The position numbers and the translations under genes were made by a program. A DNA stretch of 64,000 bases from Cellulomonas taurus. GTDB lineage: Bacteria > Actinomycetota > Actinomycetes > Actinomycetales > Cellulomonadaceae. Under the pieces are notes generated by a model. The model ran no database searches. It worked only from the letters and a program-made list of their open reading frames with translations, and had not been told where the DNA came from. Of this stretch, positions 8,632 through 16,624 are shown one piece after another (the first letter of the stretch is position 1; every line of letters starts with the position of its first letter). The stretch is from the NCBI RefSeq assembly GCF_012931845.1, contig NZ_CP051884.1:3373432-3437431 (forward strand), read 5' to 3'.

Positions 8632-9735
8632 TCAGAGCGGCTCCGGCTCGTGATCCCGTCCCCGCACCACCGGCCGCACGCGCAACACCCGCTCCAGACC
8701 GCGACGCATCCGCCGCTGGAACGGCCGCTCGGCCACCCGGTACACCAGGATCGCCACCGCCACGCACACCAGGATCGCGGCGGCCAGGGTGCCGAATCTG
8801 CCCAGGTGCGGGGCCAGCACCTCGATCGTCGCCCAGCCCACGTACTCGTGCGTCAGGTACAGCGGGTAGGTCAGCAGGCCGAGCAGGGTGAACACCCGCC
8901 AGTCCGTCCGGGTGAGGGCGGGCCACAGGGCGGCGGCGGCCACCATCGCGACGCAGGCGACCACCAGCACCCCGATCAGCGCTGGTGACGTCACGTGCCC
9001 GGAGCTGATGGCGTCGATCGCCCCGATCGTCTTCCACTGGGTCATCACCACCGCCGCGGCGACGTCCAGCGCGAGCACGGCCCAGGCGATCGGCCGGTGG
9101 CCGGTCCGGTAGAGCACCGAGATCACCATCCCGGCGCAGAACAGCGGTGCCCACTCGATCAGCGTGAACCGGCCGAACCACCCGAGGTCGAGCAGGCTCA
9201 GCGGCACGGTGACCAGTGGGACCACCGCCGCCACCATCAGCACCCGGCGCAGGGTGAGGCCGATCCGGATGAACAGCAGGATCAACAGGTAGAACTGCAG
9301 CTCCACCCAGAGCGTCCAGTAGACCCCGTCCACCCGCGGCACCTCGAACAGGTCCTGCAACATCGTGAGGTTGACCAGCACCTCGGTCGGGGTGCGGCCC
9401 TCGAAGCTCGGCCACAGCCAGCGCAGCGTAGCGGTGAGCAGCACCGCCAGCCAGTAGGCGGGATAGAGCCGACTGACCCGGGAGGCGATGAACGCGCCGC
9501 CGGATCGACGCCAGGCCGAGGTCAGGATCACGAAGCCGCTGATCACGAAGAACAGATGCACCCCGAGGTAGCCGTAGCGACTGACCTCGGACAGCCACGG
9601 GAACACCTGGAACGGCAGCTCGTCACCCCAACGCTGGTGGTCGCGCGCGGTGAAGTGGAAGAACAGCACGGCCATCGCGGCGACGAAGCGCAGGAGGTCG
9701 ACCACGGTGAGTCGAGGCGCGGAGGCGGATGGCAT
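8632..9735 (-). CDS. Acyltransferase family 3 membrane protein
   Basis: A 367-aa integral membrane acyltransferase (OafA/NodX-type, acyltransferase-3 family) that would transfer O-acetyl or similar groups to sugars or lipids at the membrane. It starts with the typical LTVVDLLRFVAAMAVLFFHF segment, whose His is the conserved catalytic-region histidine, followed by VHLFFVISGFVI and about nine further helices, and ends with an Arg-rich cytoplasmic tail. The start at 9735 lies 42 bases from the CsoR operator of the divergent copper operon; whether copper also affects this gene is unknown. The substrate is not predictable. Confidence 0.85.
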   Translation of the reverse strand: MPSASAPRLTVVDLLRFVAAMAVLFFHFTARDHQRWGDELPFQVFPWLSEVSRYGYLGVHLFFVISGFVILTSAWRRSGGAFIASRVSRLYPAYWLAVLLTATLRWLWPSFEGRTPTEVLVNLTMLQDLFEVPRVDGVYWTLWVELQFYLLILLFIRIGLTLRRVLMVAAVVPLVTVPLSLLDLGWFGRFTLIEWAPLFCAGMVISVLYRTGHRPIAWAVLALDVAAAVVMTQWKTIGAIDAISSGHVTSPALIGVLVVACVAMVAAAALWPALTRTDWRVFTLLGLLTYPLYLTHEYVGWATIEVLAPHLGRFGTLAAAILVCVAVAILVYRVAERPFQRRMRRGLERVLRVRPVVRGRDHEPEPL

Positions 9736-9776
9736 CCGGAGAACCTACGGCGGATCGCTCGAGTCGACCTGTCGAA

Positions 9777-9793
9777 ATACCCCGGGGGGGTAT
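9777..9793 (+). promoter_or_regulatory. Probable CsoR operator
   Basis: A GC-cored palindrome, ATACCCC (9777-9783) and GGGGTAT (9787-9793) around three G, lies 40 bases upstream of the csoR start and matches the known style of CsoR operators (TACCCC...GGGGTA). It sits in the divergent gap between the acyltransferase gene and csoR. It predicts copper-relieved repression of csoR-copZ-copA. Confidence 0.75.
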
Positions 9794-9832
9794 AGCGTTC
9801 ACCGGGTGGACCCCGACGAGCAGGAGACACCG

Positions 9833-10114
9833 ATGCACGGCTACACCCCGAACAAGGACGACTACGCCAAGCGGATGCGCCGGATCGAGGGCCAGGTGCG
9901 CGGCATCGCCCGGATGATCGACGAGGACGTGTACTGCATCGACGTCCTGACCCAGGTCGCCGCCGTCACCAAGGCCCTGCAGTCGGTGAGCATCGCGCTG
10001 GTCGAGGACCACCTCGGGCACTGCGTGGTCGACGCCGCCAAGAAGTCACCCGAGGAGGGTGAGGCCAAGGTGAAGGAAGCCGCCGAGGCCATCGCCCGCC
10101 TGGTCCGCAGCTGA
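9833..10114 (+). CDS. csoR: Copper-sensing transcriptional repressor, CsoR family
   Basis: A 93-aa all-helical metal-sensing repressor that leaves its operator when Cu(I) binds. The Cys-His-Cys copper triad of CsoR is present as Cys35 (VYCID), His60 and Cys64 (DHLGHC), which separates it from RcnR/FrmR relatives. The RRIEGQVRGI helix near residues 16-25 is the conserved DNA-contacting region. The ATG at 9833 has a CAGGAG Shine-Dalgarno; an in-frame GTG at 9806 would add 9 residues. It lies first in an operon with copZ (gap 29 bases) and copA, with its own operator just upstream, so autoregulation is likely. Confidence 0.92.
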   Translation: MHGYTPNKDDYAKRMRRIEGQVRGIARMIDEDVYCIDVLTQVAAVTKALQSVSIALVEDHLGHCVVDAAKKSPEEGEAKVKEAAEAIARLVRS

Positions 10115-10143
10115 CCGTCCCACCCCCTCCGAGAGGAACTCCC

Positions 10144-10374
10144 ATGACCACCACCACCTTCTCCGTCGACGGCATGACCTGCGGCAACTGCGTGAAGCAC
10201 GTGACCGAGGAGCTGACCACGCTGCCCGGTGTCACCGATGTGCAGGTCGAGCTGGTCACCGGCGGCTCGTCCCCGGTCACCGTCACCTCCGAGGCCCCCC
10301 TGGACCCGGCGGCCATCGCCGCCGCCGTGGACGAGGCCGGCTACGCGGTCACCCCGAAGGGATCATTGCTGTGA
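10144..10374 (+). CDS. copZ: Copper chaperone, heavy-metal-associated domain
   Basis: A 76-aa single HMA-domain protein, the cytosolic copper carrier that hands Cu(I) to CopA or CsoR. The metal site is MTCGNC at residues 11-16, and the rest fits the ferredoxin-like fold of the family (VTEELTTLPGV and VDEAGYAV). Its stop overlaps the copA GTG start by four bases, so it is translationally coupled to the ATPase. A GAGAGGA Shine-Dalgarno precedes the ATG. Confidence 0.92.
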   Translation: MTTTTFSVDGMTCGNCVKHVTEELTTLPGVTDVQVELVTGGSSPVTVTSEAPLDPAAIAAAVDEAGYAVTPKGSLL

Positions 10375-12785
10375 CGTCCACACCCGAAGCACCGGTCGGC
10401 ACCGTCGACCTCGCCGTCGAGGGCATGACCTGCGCCTCCTGCGTGGCGCGGGTGGAGAAGCGACTGAACCGGGTCCCCGGTGTCCAGGCGACGGTGAACC
10501 TGGCCCTGGAGTCGGCGCACGTCGAACTGCACCCGGTGGACGGCCGGCTCCCGGACACCGAAGCGCTGGTGGAGGCGGTCCGCAAGGCCGGCTACGAGGC
10601 GACGGTCACCGGGGGCACCGGCGACACCAGCACGAGCACGCAGGACCCGGCGGCCGCCCACGACATGACGCCGACCCACGACATGGCCGGCATGGACCCG
10701 ACCGAGCACGCGCTCTCCGGGCACAGCATGGCGCCGGGTCACGAGATGGACCCGGACGAGGACACCTCCGCCCCGACCGACCGGCGCGGCACCGACCTGC
10801 GCCGCCGACTGCGGGTCGCCACCGTGCTCACCGTGCCCGTGGTGCTGCTCAGCATGATCCCGGCGCTGCAGTTCACCGGCTGGCAGTGGCTGGTCACCGT
10901 GCTCGCGCTGCCGGTGGCGACCTGGGCAGCCTGGCCGTTCCACCGCGCCGCCGCGCGGGCCGCCCGCCACGGGTCGTCGACGATGGACACCCTGGTCTCG
11001 ATCGGGATCATCGCCGCCACCGGCTGGTCGCTGTGGGCGCTGCTGCTCGGTGGCGCCGGGCGGCTCGGCATGACGATGACCCCCACCCTCTGGCCGGCCG
11101 CCGACGAGCACACCGGGATGCCGGAGCTCTACTTCGAGGTCGCCGCCGTCGTCACCACGTTCCTGCTGGCGGGTCGGTACGCCGAACACCGCAGCCGACG
11201 CCGGGCCGGGGACGCGCTGCGCGCGCTGCTCGACCTCGGGGCGAAGGACGTCGCACTGCTGGTCACCGGGCCGGACGGTCGGCGCACCGAGCGTCGGGTC
11301 CCGATCGGGCGACTCACCACCGGCGACGAGTTCGCCGTCCGCCCGGGCGAGAAGGTCGCCACCGACGGTGTCGTGGTCGAGGGCACCAGCGCCGTCGACA
11401 CCAGCCTGCTCACCGGCGAACCGGTGCCGGTGGACGTCTCCCCCGGCGACGAGGTGACCGGCGCGACGATCAACACCGCCGGACACCTGGTGGTCCGCGC
11501 GACCCGGGTCGGCGACGACACCCGTCTGGCGCAGATCGGCCGTCTGGTCACCCGCGCCCAGACCGGCAAGGCACCGGTGCAACGACTGGCCGACCGGATC
11601 TCCGCGATCTTCGTGCCGGTGGTCCTGGTGCTGGCGATCGGGACCCTGGCCGTCTGGCTGCTCTCCGGCGGGTCGGCCCAGTCCGCCTTCACCGCCGCGG
11701 TCGCCGTGCTGATCATCGCCTGCCCCTGCGCCCTCGGCCTGGCCACCCCGACCGCCCTGCTGGTCGGCACCGGTCGCGGTGCGCAGCTCGGCATCCTGAT
11801 CAAGGGACCGGAGACGCTGGAGCAGACCCGCACCGTCGACACCGTCGTGCTCGACAAGACCGGCACCCTGACCGAAGGTCGGATGGAACTGGTCGACGTC
11901 CTGACCACCGAGGACCGGGACGAGCTGCTGCGGTTCACCGCGGCCGTCGAGTCCCGTTCCGAGCACCCGATCGCCCAGGCCATCGCCCGCGCCGCGGACA
12001 CCGCGGATCTGGACGTGCACGAGTTCCGGAACATCCCCGGCCGTGGCGTCGAGGGCGTGGTCCGCGCTCCGCACACCGGTGTCACCCTGGCCCGCCGGGT
12101 CCTGGTCGGTCGCCCGCAGTGGCTGGCCGAACAGGGTGTGACGGTGGACCAGGACCTCGCTGCCCGGTTCGCCGCCGCCGAACAGGACGGGGCGACCGCC
12201 GTGATGGCCGCGTGGGACGGTGCCGCCCGGGGTGCGCTGGTCCTGCGCGACCCGTTGAAGCCGACCTCCGCCCAGGCGGTCGACGACCTGCGTGCCCTCG
12301 GCCTGCGCCCGGTGCTGCTGACCGGCGACAACGCCGGTGCCGCCCGCCGGGTCGCCGCCGAGGTGGGCATCGCCGACCAGGACGTGATCGCCCAGGTGCT
12401 GCCCGCCGACAAGGTGGACCGGGTCGCCGCCCTGCAACGCACCGGCGCCCGGGTCGCGATGGTCGGTGACGGCGTGAACGACGCGGCCGCACTCGCCACC
12501 GCCGACCTGGGACTGGCGATGGGCACCGGCACCGACGTCGCCATCGAGGCCGCCGACGTCACCCTGGTGCGCGGCGACCTGCGGTCCGCCGCGCAGTCGA
12601 TCCGACTGTCCCGGCGCACCCTGCGGATCATCAAGCAGAACCTGTTCTGGGCCTTCGCCTACAACGTCGCCGCGATCCCGCTCGCCGCGCTGGGTCTGCT
12701 CAACCCGATGATCGCCGGAGCCGCGATGGCGTTCTCCTCGGTGCTGGTGGTCACCAACTCGCTCCGGCTGCGCCGCTTCGCCTGA
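10371..12785 (+). CDS. copA: Copper-exporting P1B-type ATPase
   Basis: An 804-aa heavy-metal ATPase that pumps Cu(I) out of the cytosol. In order: one HMA domain with MTCASC (about residues 19-24); a His/Met-rich linker with repeated HDM and HSM motifs (about 85-125) that may bind metal; eight membrane helices with the metal-channel CPC (IIACPCALGLATP); the phosphorylation motif DKTGTLT; the SEHP loop typical of P1B pumps; and the GDGVNDAAAL hinge. Length is ordinary for the family apart from the rich linker. It uses a GTG start overlapping the copZ stop. It is the last gene of the csoR operon and ends just before the cutC hairpin. Confidence 0.94.
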   Translation: MTSTPEAPVGTVDLAVEGMTCASCVARVEKRLNRVPGVQATVNLALESAHVELHPVDGRLPDTEALVEAVRKAGYEATVTGGTGDTSTSTQDPAAAHDMTPTHDMAGMDPTEHALSGHSMAPGHEMDPDEDTSAPTDRRGTDLRRRLRVATVLTVPVVLLSMIPALQFTGWQWLVTVLALPVATWAAWPFHRAAARAARHGSSTMDTLVSIGIIAATGWSLWALLLGGAGRLGMTMTPTLWPAADEHTGMPELYFEVAAVVTTFLLAGRYAEHRSRRRAGDALRALLDLGAKDVALLVTGPDGRRTERRVPIGRLTTGDEFAVRPGEKVATDGVVVEGTSAVDTSLLTGEPVPVDVSPGDEVTGATINTAGHLVVRATRVGDDTRLAQIGRLVTRAQTGKAPVQRLADRISAIFVPVVLVLAIGTLAVWLLSGGSAQSAFTAAVAVLIIACPCALGLATPTALLVGTGRGAQLGILIKGPETLEQTRTVDTVVLDKTGTLTEGRMELVDVLTTEDRDELLRFTAAVESRSEHPIAQAIARAADTADLDVHEFRNIPGRGVEGVVRAPHTGVTLARRVLVGRPQWLAEQGVTVDQDLAARFAAAEQDGATAVMAAWDGAARGALVLRDPLKPTSAQAVDDLRALGLRPVLLTGDNAGAARRVAAEVGIADQDVIAQVLPADKVDRVAALQRTGARVAMVGDGVNDAAALATADLGLAMGTGTDVAIEAADVTLVRGDLRSAAQSIRLSRRTLRIIKQNLFWAFAYNVAAIPLAALGLLNPMIAGAAMAFSSVLVVTNSLRLRRFA

Positions 12786-12788
12786 GCA

Positions 12789-12854
12789 CACGGGGGTCCT
12801 CCACTACGGCATGATGGCGAGCCGTCGACGCCGACCCGTTGGAGGACCCCCGTG
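12789..12854 (+). promoter_or_regulatory. Long inverted repeat that covers the cutC ribosome-binding site and start codon
   Basis: A perfect 15-bp inverted repeat has its left arm at 12789-12803, just after the copA stop, and its right arm at 12840-12854. The right arm contains the GGAGG Shine-Dalgarno (12841-12845) and the GTG start of cutC. In a read-through transcript the arms would pair across a 36-base loop and hide the start; a transcript starting inside the loop would lack the left arm. Whether it is a terminator, a translational switch or both is inferred. Confidence 0.65.
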
Positions 12855-13592
12855 ACCGTTGCGCTGGAGATCGCCGTCCAGGACGCCGTCGGCTACCGGA
12901 TCGCGGCGGAGTCGTCCGCCGACCGGATCGAACTCTGCGCCGGACTCGCCGCGACCGGCGGGCTGACCCCCTCCGCCGGGCTGCTCGGCACCGTGCTCGG
13001 CGAACGCGGCTTCCTGCGCGGCGCCGACCGCCCGGCCCCCGAGGTGCACGTCCTGATCCGCACCCGCCCCGGCGACTTCGACTACGCCGACCACGAGGCC
13101 GAGGTCCTGGTCCGCGACGTCCGCCTGGTCCGCAGCTCCGGCGCCGACGGCGTCGTGGTCGGCGGCCTCACCACCGACGGTCAGGTCGATCTGCCGCTGC
13201 TCGGTCGTCTGATCGACGCCGCCGACGGCATCCCGGTCACCTTCCATCGCGCGATCGACACCGTCGCCGACCCGCTCGCCACCCTCGACCTGCTGATCGA
13301 CGCCGGGGTCACCCGGGTGCTCACCTCCGGCGGCGCCCCCCGCGCCATCGACGGCGCCGACCGGCTTGCGGCCCTGGTCGCCCACGCAGCGGGTCGGGTG
13401 CAGATCATGGCGGGTGGCGGGGTCCGGCCCGACGACATCCCGGCCCTGGTCGCCACCGGCGTCGACGCCGTGCACCTGTCCGCCAGTCGCCCGGTCCAGG
13501 CCGACGGCGGGCCGGGCGGCGGCGGGGACGCCGGGTACACGGTCACCGACCCGGCCCTGGTCGCCGCGGCGGCCTCCGCGCTGCGGAGCTGA
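12852..13592 (+). CDS. cutC: CutC family protein
   Basis: A 246-aa TIM-barrel protein of the CutC family. The family signature (ADRIELCAGLAATGGLTPSAG, about residues 19-39) and later family segments (PVTFHRAID, RVLTSGG and IMAGGGVRPDDI) are all clear. CutC has been linked with copper homeostasis, but its biochemical role is unsettled; the position right behind copA is consistent with the historic link. The GTG start at 12852 has GGAGG 6 bases upstream, both inside the right arm of a long inverted repeat, so expression may be independent of copA read-through. Confidence 0.9.
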   Translation: MTVALEIAVQDAVGYRIAAESSADRIELCAGLAATGGLTPSAGLLGTVLGERGFLRGADRPAPEVHVLIRTRPGDFDYADHEAEVLVRDVRLVRSSGADGVVVGGLTTDGQVDLPLLGRLIDAADGIPVTFHRAIDTVADPLATLDLLIDAGVTRVLTSGGAPRAIDGADRLAALVAHAAGRVQIMAGGGVRPDDIPALVATGVDAVHLSASRPVQADGGPGGGGDAGYTVTDPALVAAAASALRS

Positions 13593-13649
13593 GTGCCCCG
13601 GGGTTCGTCCGGTTCCACATCGGAGCGCCGGGCCCAGCGACGTCACCCG

Positions 13650-14615
13650 TCACGTGCGCGCTAGGTACGCGCAGGCGCTGACGGTGCCGGATGCACCACC
13701 GAGAACGGCGACCGCACACGCGACGCAACCGAACCCGGCCGAGGCGACGCACGCCAGGCTGCACGCCGCACTGATCAGCGTGATCGCGGCCCAGTTCACA
13801 CCCTGGTTGTTGAGGCACCTGGAGAACTCGCTCCAACTCCACCCAGTCGAATAGACACCTGCGCCGTTCTCTGTGGCCTCGGAATTCGCGACCACCAGAT
13901 CCTTGGTGCGAGTTCCGTCCTGCCACACGGTCATGGCCGCATGGTCGTCATCCAGCATCCCGGACGCCATCTCGATGACCGTCATCCCCTCCGCTGTGGC
14001 GACGAAACTCACCTTCGATGTGAGCGGAAGGTCCGACCCGACCAGCGGAACGGTGACCGTCTCAGCGCCCGCGATGTCCTGCGCGACAGCACCGCTCCAG
14101 TCCATGACCAGGTCGCTCCGAGGGCTGTAGCCATAGCGCTGGGCGAGTGCGACCCGGTCGGCCTCGGTGGCGGCGGTCACCTCGACCACCTCGGCCGCCT
14201 CCTCGGCCACCTTGTCCAGTTGAGCGGTCCCCGTCACGTCGTCGGATTCCAGGTGTAGGCGACCACCGTGGTCGGCGATCGGGGCGACGCTCGGCCCGAC
14301 CGCCGTCTCCACACCCCCGAGGACAGCACTCTCGAACAGGGTGGAGCTCGTGCCCCAGCGGGCAGCGGTGAAGAATCCGACAACAAGGGTGACCGCCAGG
14401 ATCATCGCCACGGCGACAACCGACCTACTCCGACGAGCCTCCCGTTGCCGTGTCGATATCGCGCAGACGACCGCGGCGAGCGCGGCAGCGCAAGCGGCGA
14501 TGAACAACCCCGCTGACAACGGCCTGGCAGCGAGGCCACCTGCCACCAATGCCGAGGTGAGTAAGAGGAGCGCCGCCGGAACTGCCCGCTGCGCGTCACA
14601 CTTCTTGCTTGTCAT
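13650..14615 (-). CDS. Membrane/exported protein with Cys-rich halocin-C8-like C-terminal segment
   Basis: A 321-aa protein read from ATG 14615 (an in-frame ATG at 14642 is the alternative). Residues 10-85 hold three hydrophobic helices, and 90-255 are a soluble, exported-looking domain without recognisable motifs. The last 55 residues form a hydrophobic Gly/Ala/Cys-rich segment with seven regularly placed Cys (RCLNN, AACSLAC, GFGCVAC and SAC). That layout resembles halocin C8-like domains, in which an N-terminal immunity part and a C-terminal bacteriocin are made as one precursor and cleaved. This is a pattern resemblance, not a family match I can prove. It is transcribed divergently from a CPBP protease gene. 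Confidence 0.7.
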   Translation of the reverse strand: MTSKKCDAQRAVPAALLLLTSALVAGGLAARPLSAGLFIAACAAALAAVVCAISTRQREARRSRSVVAVAMILAVTLVVGFFTAARWGTSSTLFESAVLGGVETAVGPSVAPIADHGGRLHLESDDVTGTAQLDKVAEEAAEVVEVTAATEADRVALAQRYGYSPRSDLVMDWSGAVAQDIAGAETVTVPLVGSDLPLTSKVSFVATAEGMTVIEMASGMLDDDHAAMTVWQDGTRTKDLVVANSEATENGAGVYSTGWSWSEFSRCLNNQGVNWAAITLISAACSLACVASAGFGCVACAVAVLGGASGTVSACAYLART

Positions 14616-14866
14616 GATGCCCCGCTTCCACGTTCTCGTCATCGAGAATGGGCGCACCCCGGACGGGCACACCTAGCGCGGCTGTGCAGGCACACTACGA
14701 CTGTGCGCGACCGAGCCCCCGGGACCATCGCCTCTGGTCGCCGACGACACCCGCGCATGGCCGCGGTGCCGAAAGTCGACGCACGGCCCGCCGCCGTGAG
14801 CTCCGGCGCCGGAAACTCACAGTCGACGTCCAGCCCACGTCGAGCCGGCGGCCGTACCCTGCCCAG

Positions 14867-15736
14867 GTGTCCCAGCCCGACGCCGCAGCCCCGGACCCGC
14901 GCACGGCCGCCGCCGCCGAGCGCACCACCGCGCCCGCTCAGCGCCCCGGCACCTCCGCAGCGCCCCAGCCCTCCGAGCGCGCCCGCCGCCGCCGACTCGG
15001 CGTGGAGATCTGGATCGTCCTCGGCCTCTCCCTCGGCAAGTCCGGGGTCTATGCACTGGTCAACATCGTCGCCCGGCTCACCGCCGATAAGTCGCTGCGC
15101 GAACAGTCGACGGCGCTGAACACCAGCCAGTCACCGCGGCCCTACCTGGATCTGACCTACCAGCTGCTCTCGATCGGCTTCGCGCTGATCCCGGTCGCCC
15201 TGGCCCTGTACCTCCTGTCCCAGAACGGCCGCAGCGCCCTGCTTCGGATCGGCCTGGACCGGGCGCGGCCGCTGCGGGACCTCGGCGTCGGCTTCGGCCT
15301 CGCGGCGCTGATCGGCCTGCCCGGTCTGGGGCTCTACGTCCTCGGGCGGGCGATCGGGATCACGGTCGAGGTGCAGGCGGCCGCGCTGAACGCCGCGTGG
15401 TGGACCATCCCGGTGCTGCTGCTGTCGGCGTTGCAGAACGCGCTGCTGGAGGAGGTGATCGTGGTCGGTTACCTGATGGAGCGCCTGCGCGAGCTGCGCT
15501 GGGGACCGGTGGCGATCATCGCCGCGAGCGCCCTGCTGCGCGGGTCGTACCACCTGTACCAGGGCATCGGCCCGTTCGTCGGCAACGTGGTGATGGGCGT
15601 CGTCTTCGCCGAGTACTACCGCCGACGCCGCCGGGTGATGCCGCTCGTCGTCGCCCACACCCTGCTGGATGTGGTCGCCTTCGTCGGCTACGCCCTCATC
15701 CCGGCGGCCTGGCTCGCGGCCCTCGGCATCAGCTGA
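14867..15736 (+). CDS. CPBP/CAAX-type intramembrane protease
   Basis: A 289-aa membrane metalloprotease of the CPBP (Abi/CAAX) family from the GTG at 14867, followed by a Pro/Ala/Arg-rich cytosolic head of about 45 residues. The four family motifs are present: EEVIVVGYL (EExxxxR/G motif), the LLRGSYHLYQG helix, and the HTLLDVVAF motif with His and Asp metal/active-site residues. In bacteria these proteases mature or give immunity to small peptides such as bacteriocins, although most have no known substrate. Its divergent neighbour has a putative bacteriocin-like tail. Earlier in-frame starts (from 14648) add low-complexity sequence and look unreal. Confidence 0.85.
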   Translation: MSQPDAAAPDPRTAAAAERTTAPAQRPGTSAAPQPSERARRRRLGVEIWIVLGLSLGKSGVYALVNIVARLTADKSLREQSTALNTSQSPRPYLDLTYQLLSIGFALIPVALALYLLSQNGRSALLRIGLDRARPLRDLGVGFGLAALIGLPGLGLYVLGRAIGITVEVQAAALNAAWWTIPVLLLSALQNALLEEVIVVGYLMERLRELRWGPVAIIAASALLRGSYHLYQGIGPFVGNVVMGVVFAEYYRRRRRVMPLVVAHTLLDVVAFVGYALIPAAWLAALGIS

Positions 15737-15832
15737 ACGCCCCGCCCGCCCCACCGCCTGCCGCGCGCCCTCGCGGGGCCACGACGAGGCCGGCGTCGGA
15801 GCGGGAGCGGGGCCAGACGGGCGCGGAAGGGA

Positions 15833-16435
15833 TCAGCGGGTCGGCCCCGCGGACTCGGCGGACTCGGTGAAGGACCGCAGCTGGCGTCCGAAGGACCGGG
15901 TCACGAAGCCGGCCACGATCATCACCGCACCGCCCACCAGCGCGAACAGCCCGAACATCGCGACCACCACGGTCAGCGACTCCTGCGGCTGGATCGCCAG
16001 CATCGCCCCGAACAGGAACGCGATCAGCCCGAACATCAGCGTGCCCACCCATCCGAGGTCCCGCGCCCGGAACTGGGTCGCGGCGACGATCAGCGCCATC
16101 ACCCCGACCACCAGCGCCCAGAGCGCGAGCAGGTAGAACAGCACCAGCGCGGTCAGCCCGGGCCACAGCATGATCAGGATGCCGAAGGCGATGGAGACGA
16201 CGGCCTCGGCCACCCACCAGCCCAGTCCGGGCCGCCGGCGCACCAGGAATGCCTGGGCCAGCACCACCAGACCGTCGGCGACGGCGAACGCGCCGTAGAT
16301 CCAGCCCAGCGCCGACAGGGTGCGCAGCGGCTCGACCAGCATCAGCAGGCCGAGCACCACCAGCAGCACTCCGCGCAGCACCGGCATCCACCAGACCCGC
16401 CCGAGCAGTGTCGCGATCCGACCGTTGACGTCCAC
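15833..16435 (-). CDS. DUF308/HdeD family membrane protein
   Basis: A 200-aa protein made almost entirely of six membrane helices in three hairpins (short loops such as RRRPGLG and RARDLG), matching the HdeD/DUF308 repeat architecture. The cytoplasmic tail after the last helix is Ser- and charge-rich. HdeD in enterics is linked to acid stress; in actinobacteria the role is unknown. The start is a GTG at 16435 with a GGGGAGG Shine-Dalgarno 8-10 bases upstream. It stands alone between a CPBP protease gene (convergent) and the divergent large membrane protein gene at 16625. Confidence 0.85.
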   Translation of the reverse strand: MDVNGRIATLLGRVWWMPVLRGVLLVVLGLLMLVEPLRTLSALGWIYGAFAVADGLVVLAQAFLVRRRPGLGWWVAEAVVSIAFGILIMLWPGLTALVLFYLLALWALVVGVMALIVAATQFRARDLGWVGTLMFGLIAFLFGAMLAIQPQESLTVVVAMFGLFALVGGAVMIVAGFVTRSFGRQLRSFTESAESAGPTR

Positions 16436-16611
16436 TGTGCGCCCTCCCCTTCAGTGGGAGTCGACACTCCCGGTGCTGGTCACGGTAGACCGGGCCGGGT
16501 CGGGCCACCACGGGACGGGGACATCCACCTCGGGGATGACCTGCACCGGTGTGGCCTCCGTCGCAGGGACGGAATCGCGCGCAGATCCCGGTGGTGGCGG
16601 TCCCGGCTGCC

Positions 16612-16617
16612 TACACT
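16612..16617 (+). promoter_or_regulatory. Likely -10 element of a leaderless promoter
   Basis: TACACT (pattern TANNNT) ends 7 bases before the ATG at 16625, and no Shine-Dalgarno is visible there. This spacing places the transcription start at or next to the ATG, as in many actinobacterial leaderless mRNAs. No convincing -35 is visible. Confidence 0.5.
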
Positions 16618-16624
16618 CCGAAGC

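Noticed and set aside
10341..12791. An 816-aa open frame antisense to copA
   Set aside because: copA has all P-type ATPase motifs in the plus frame; the antisense frame has none and is a composition artefact.
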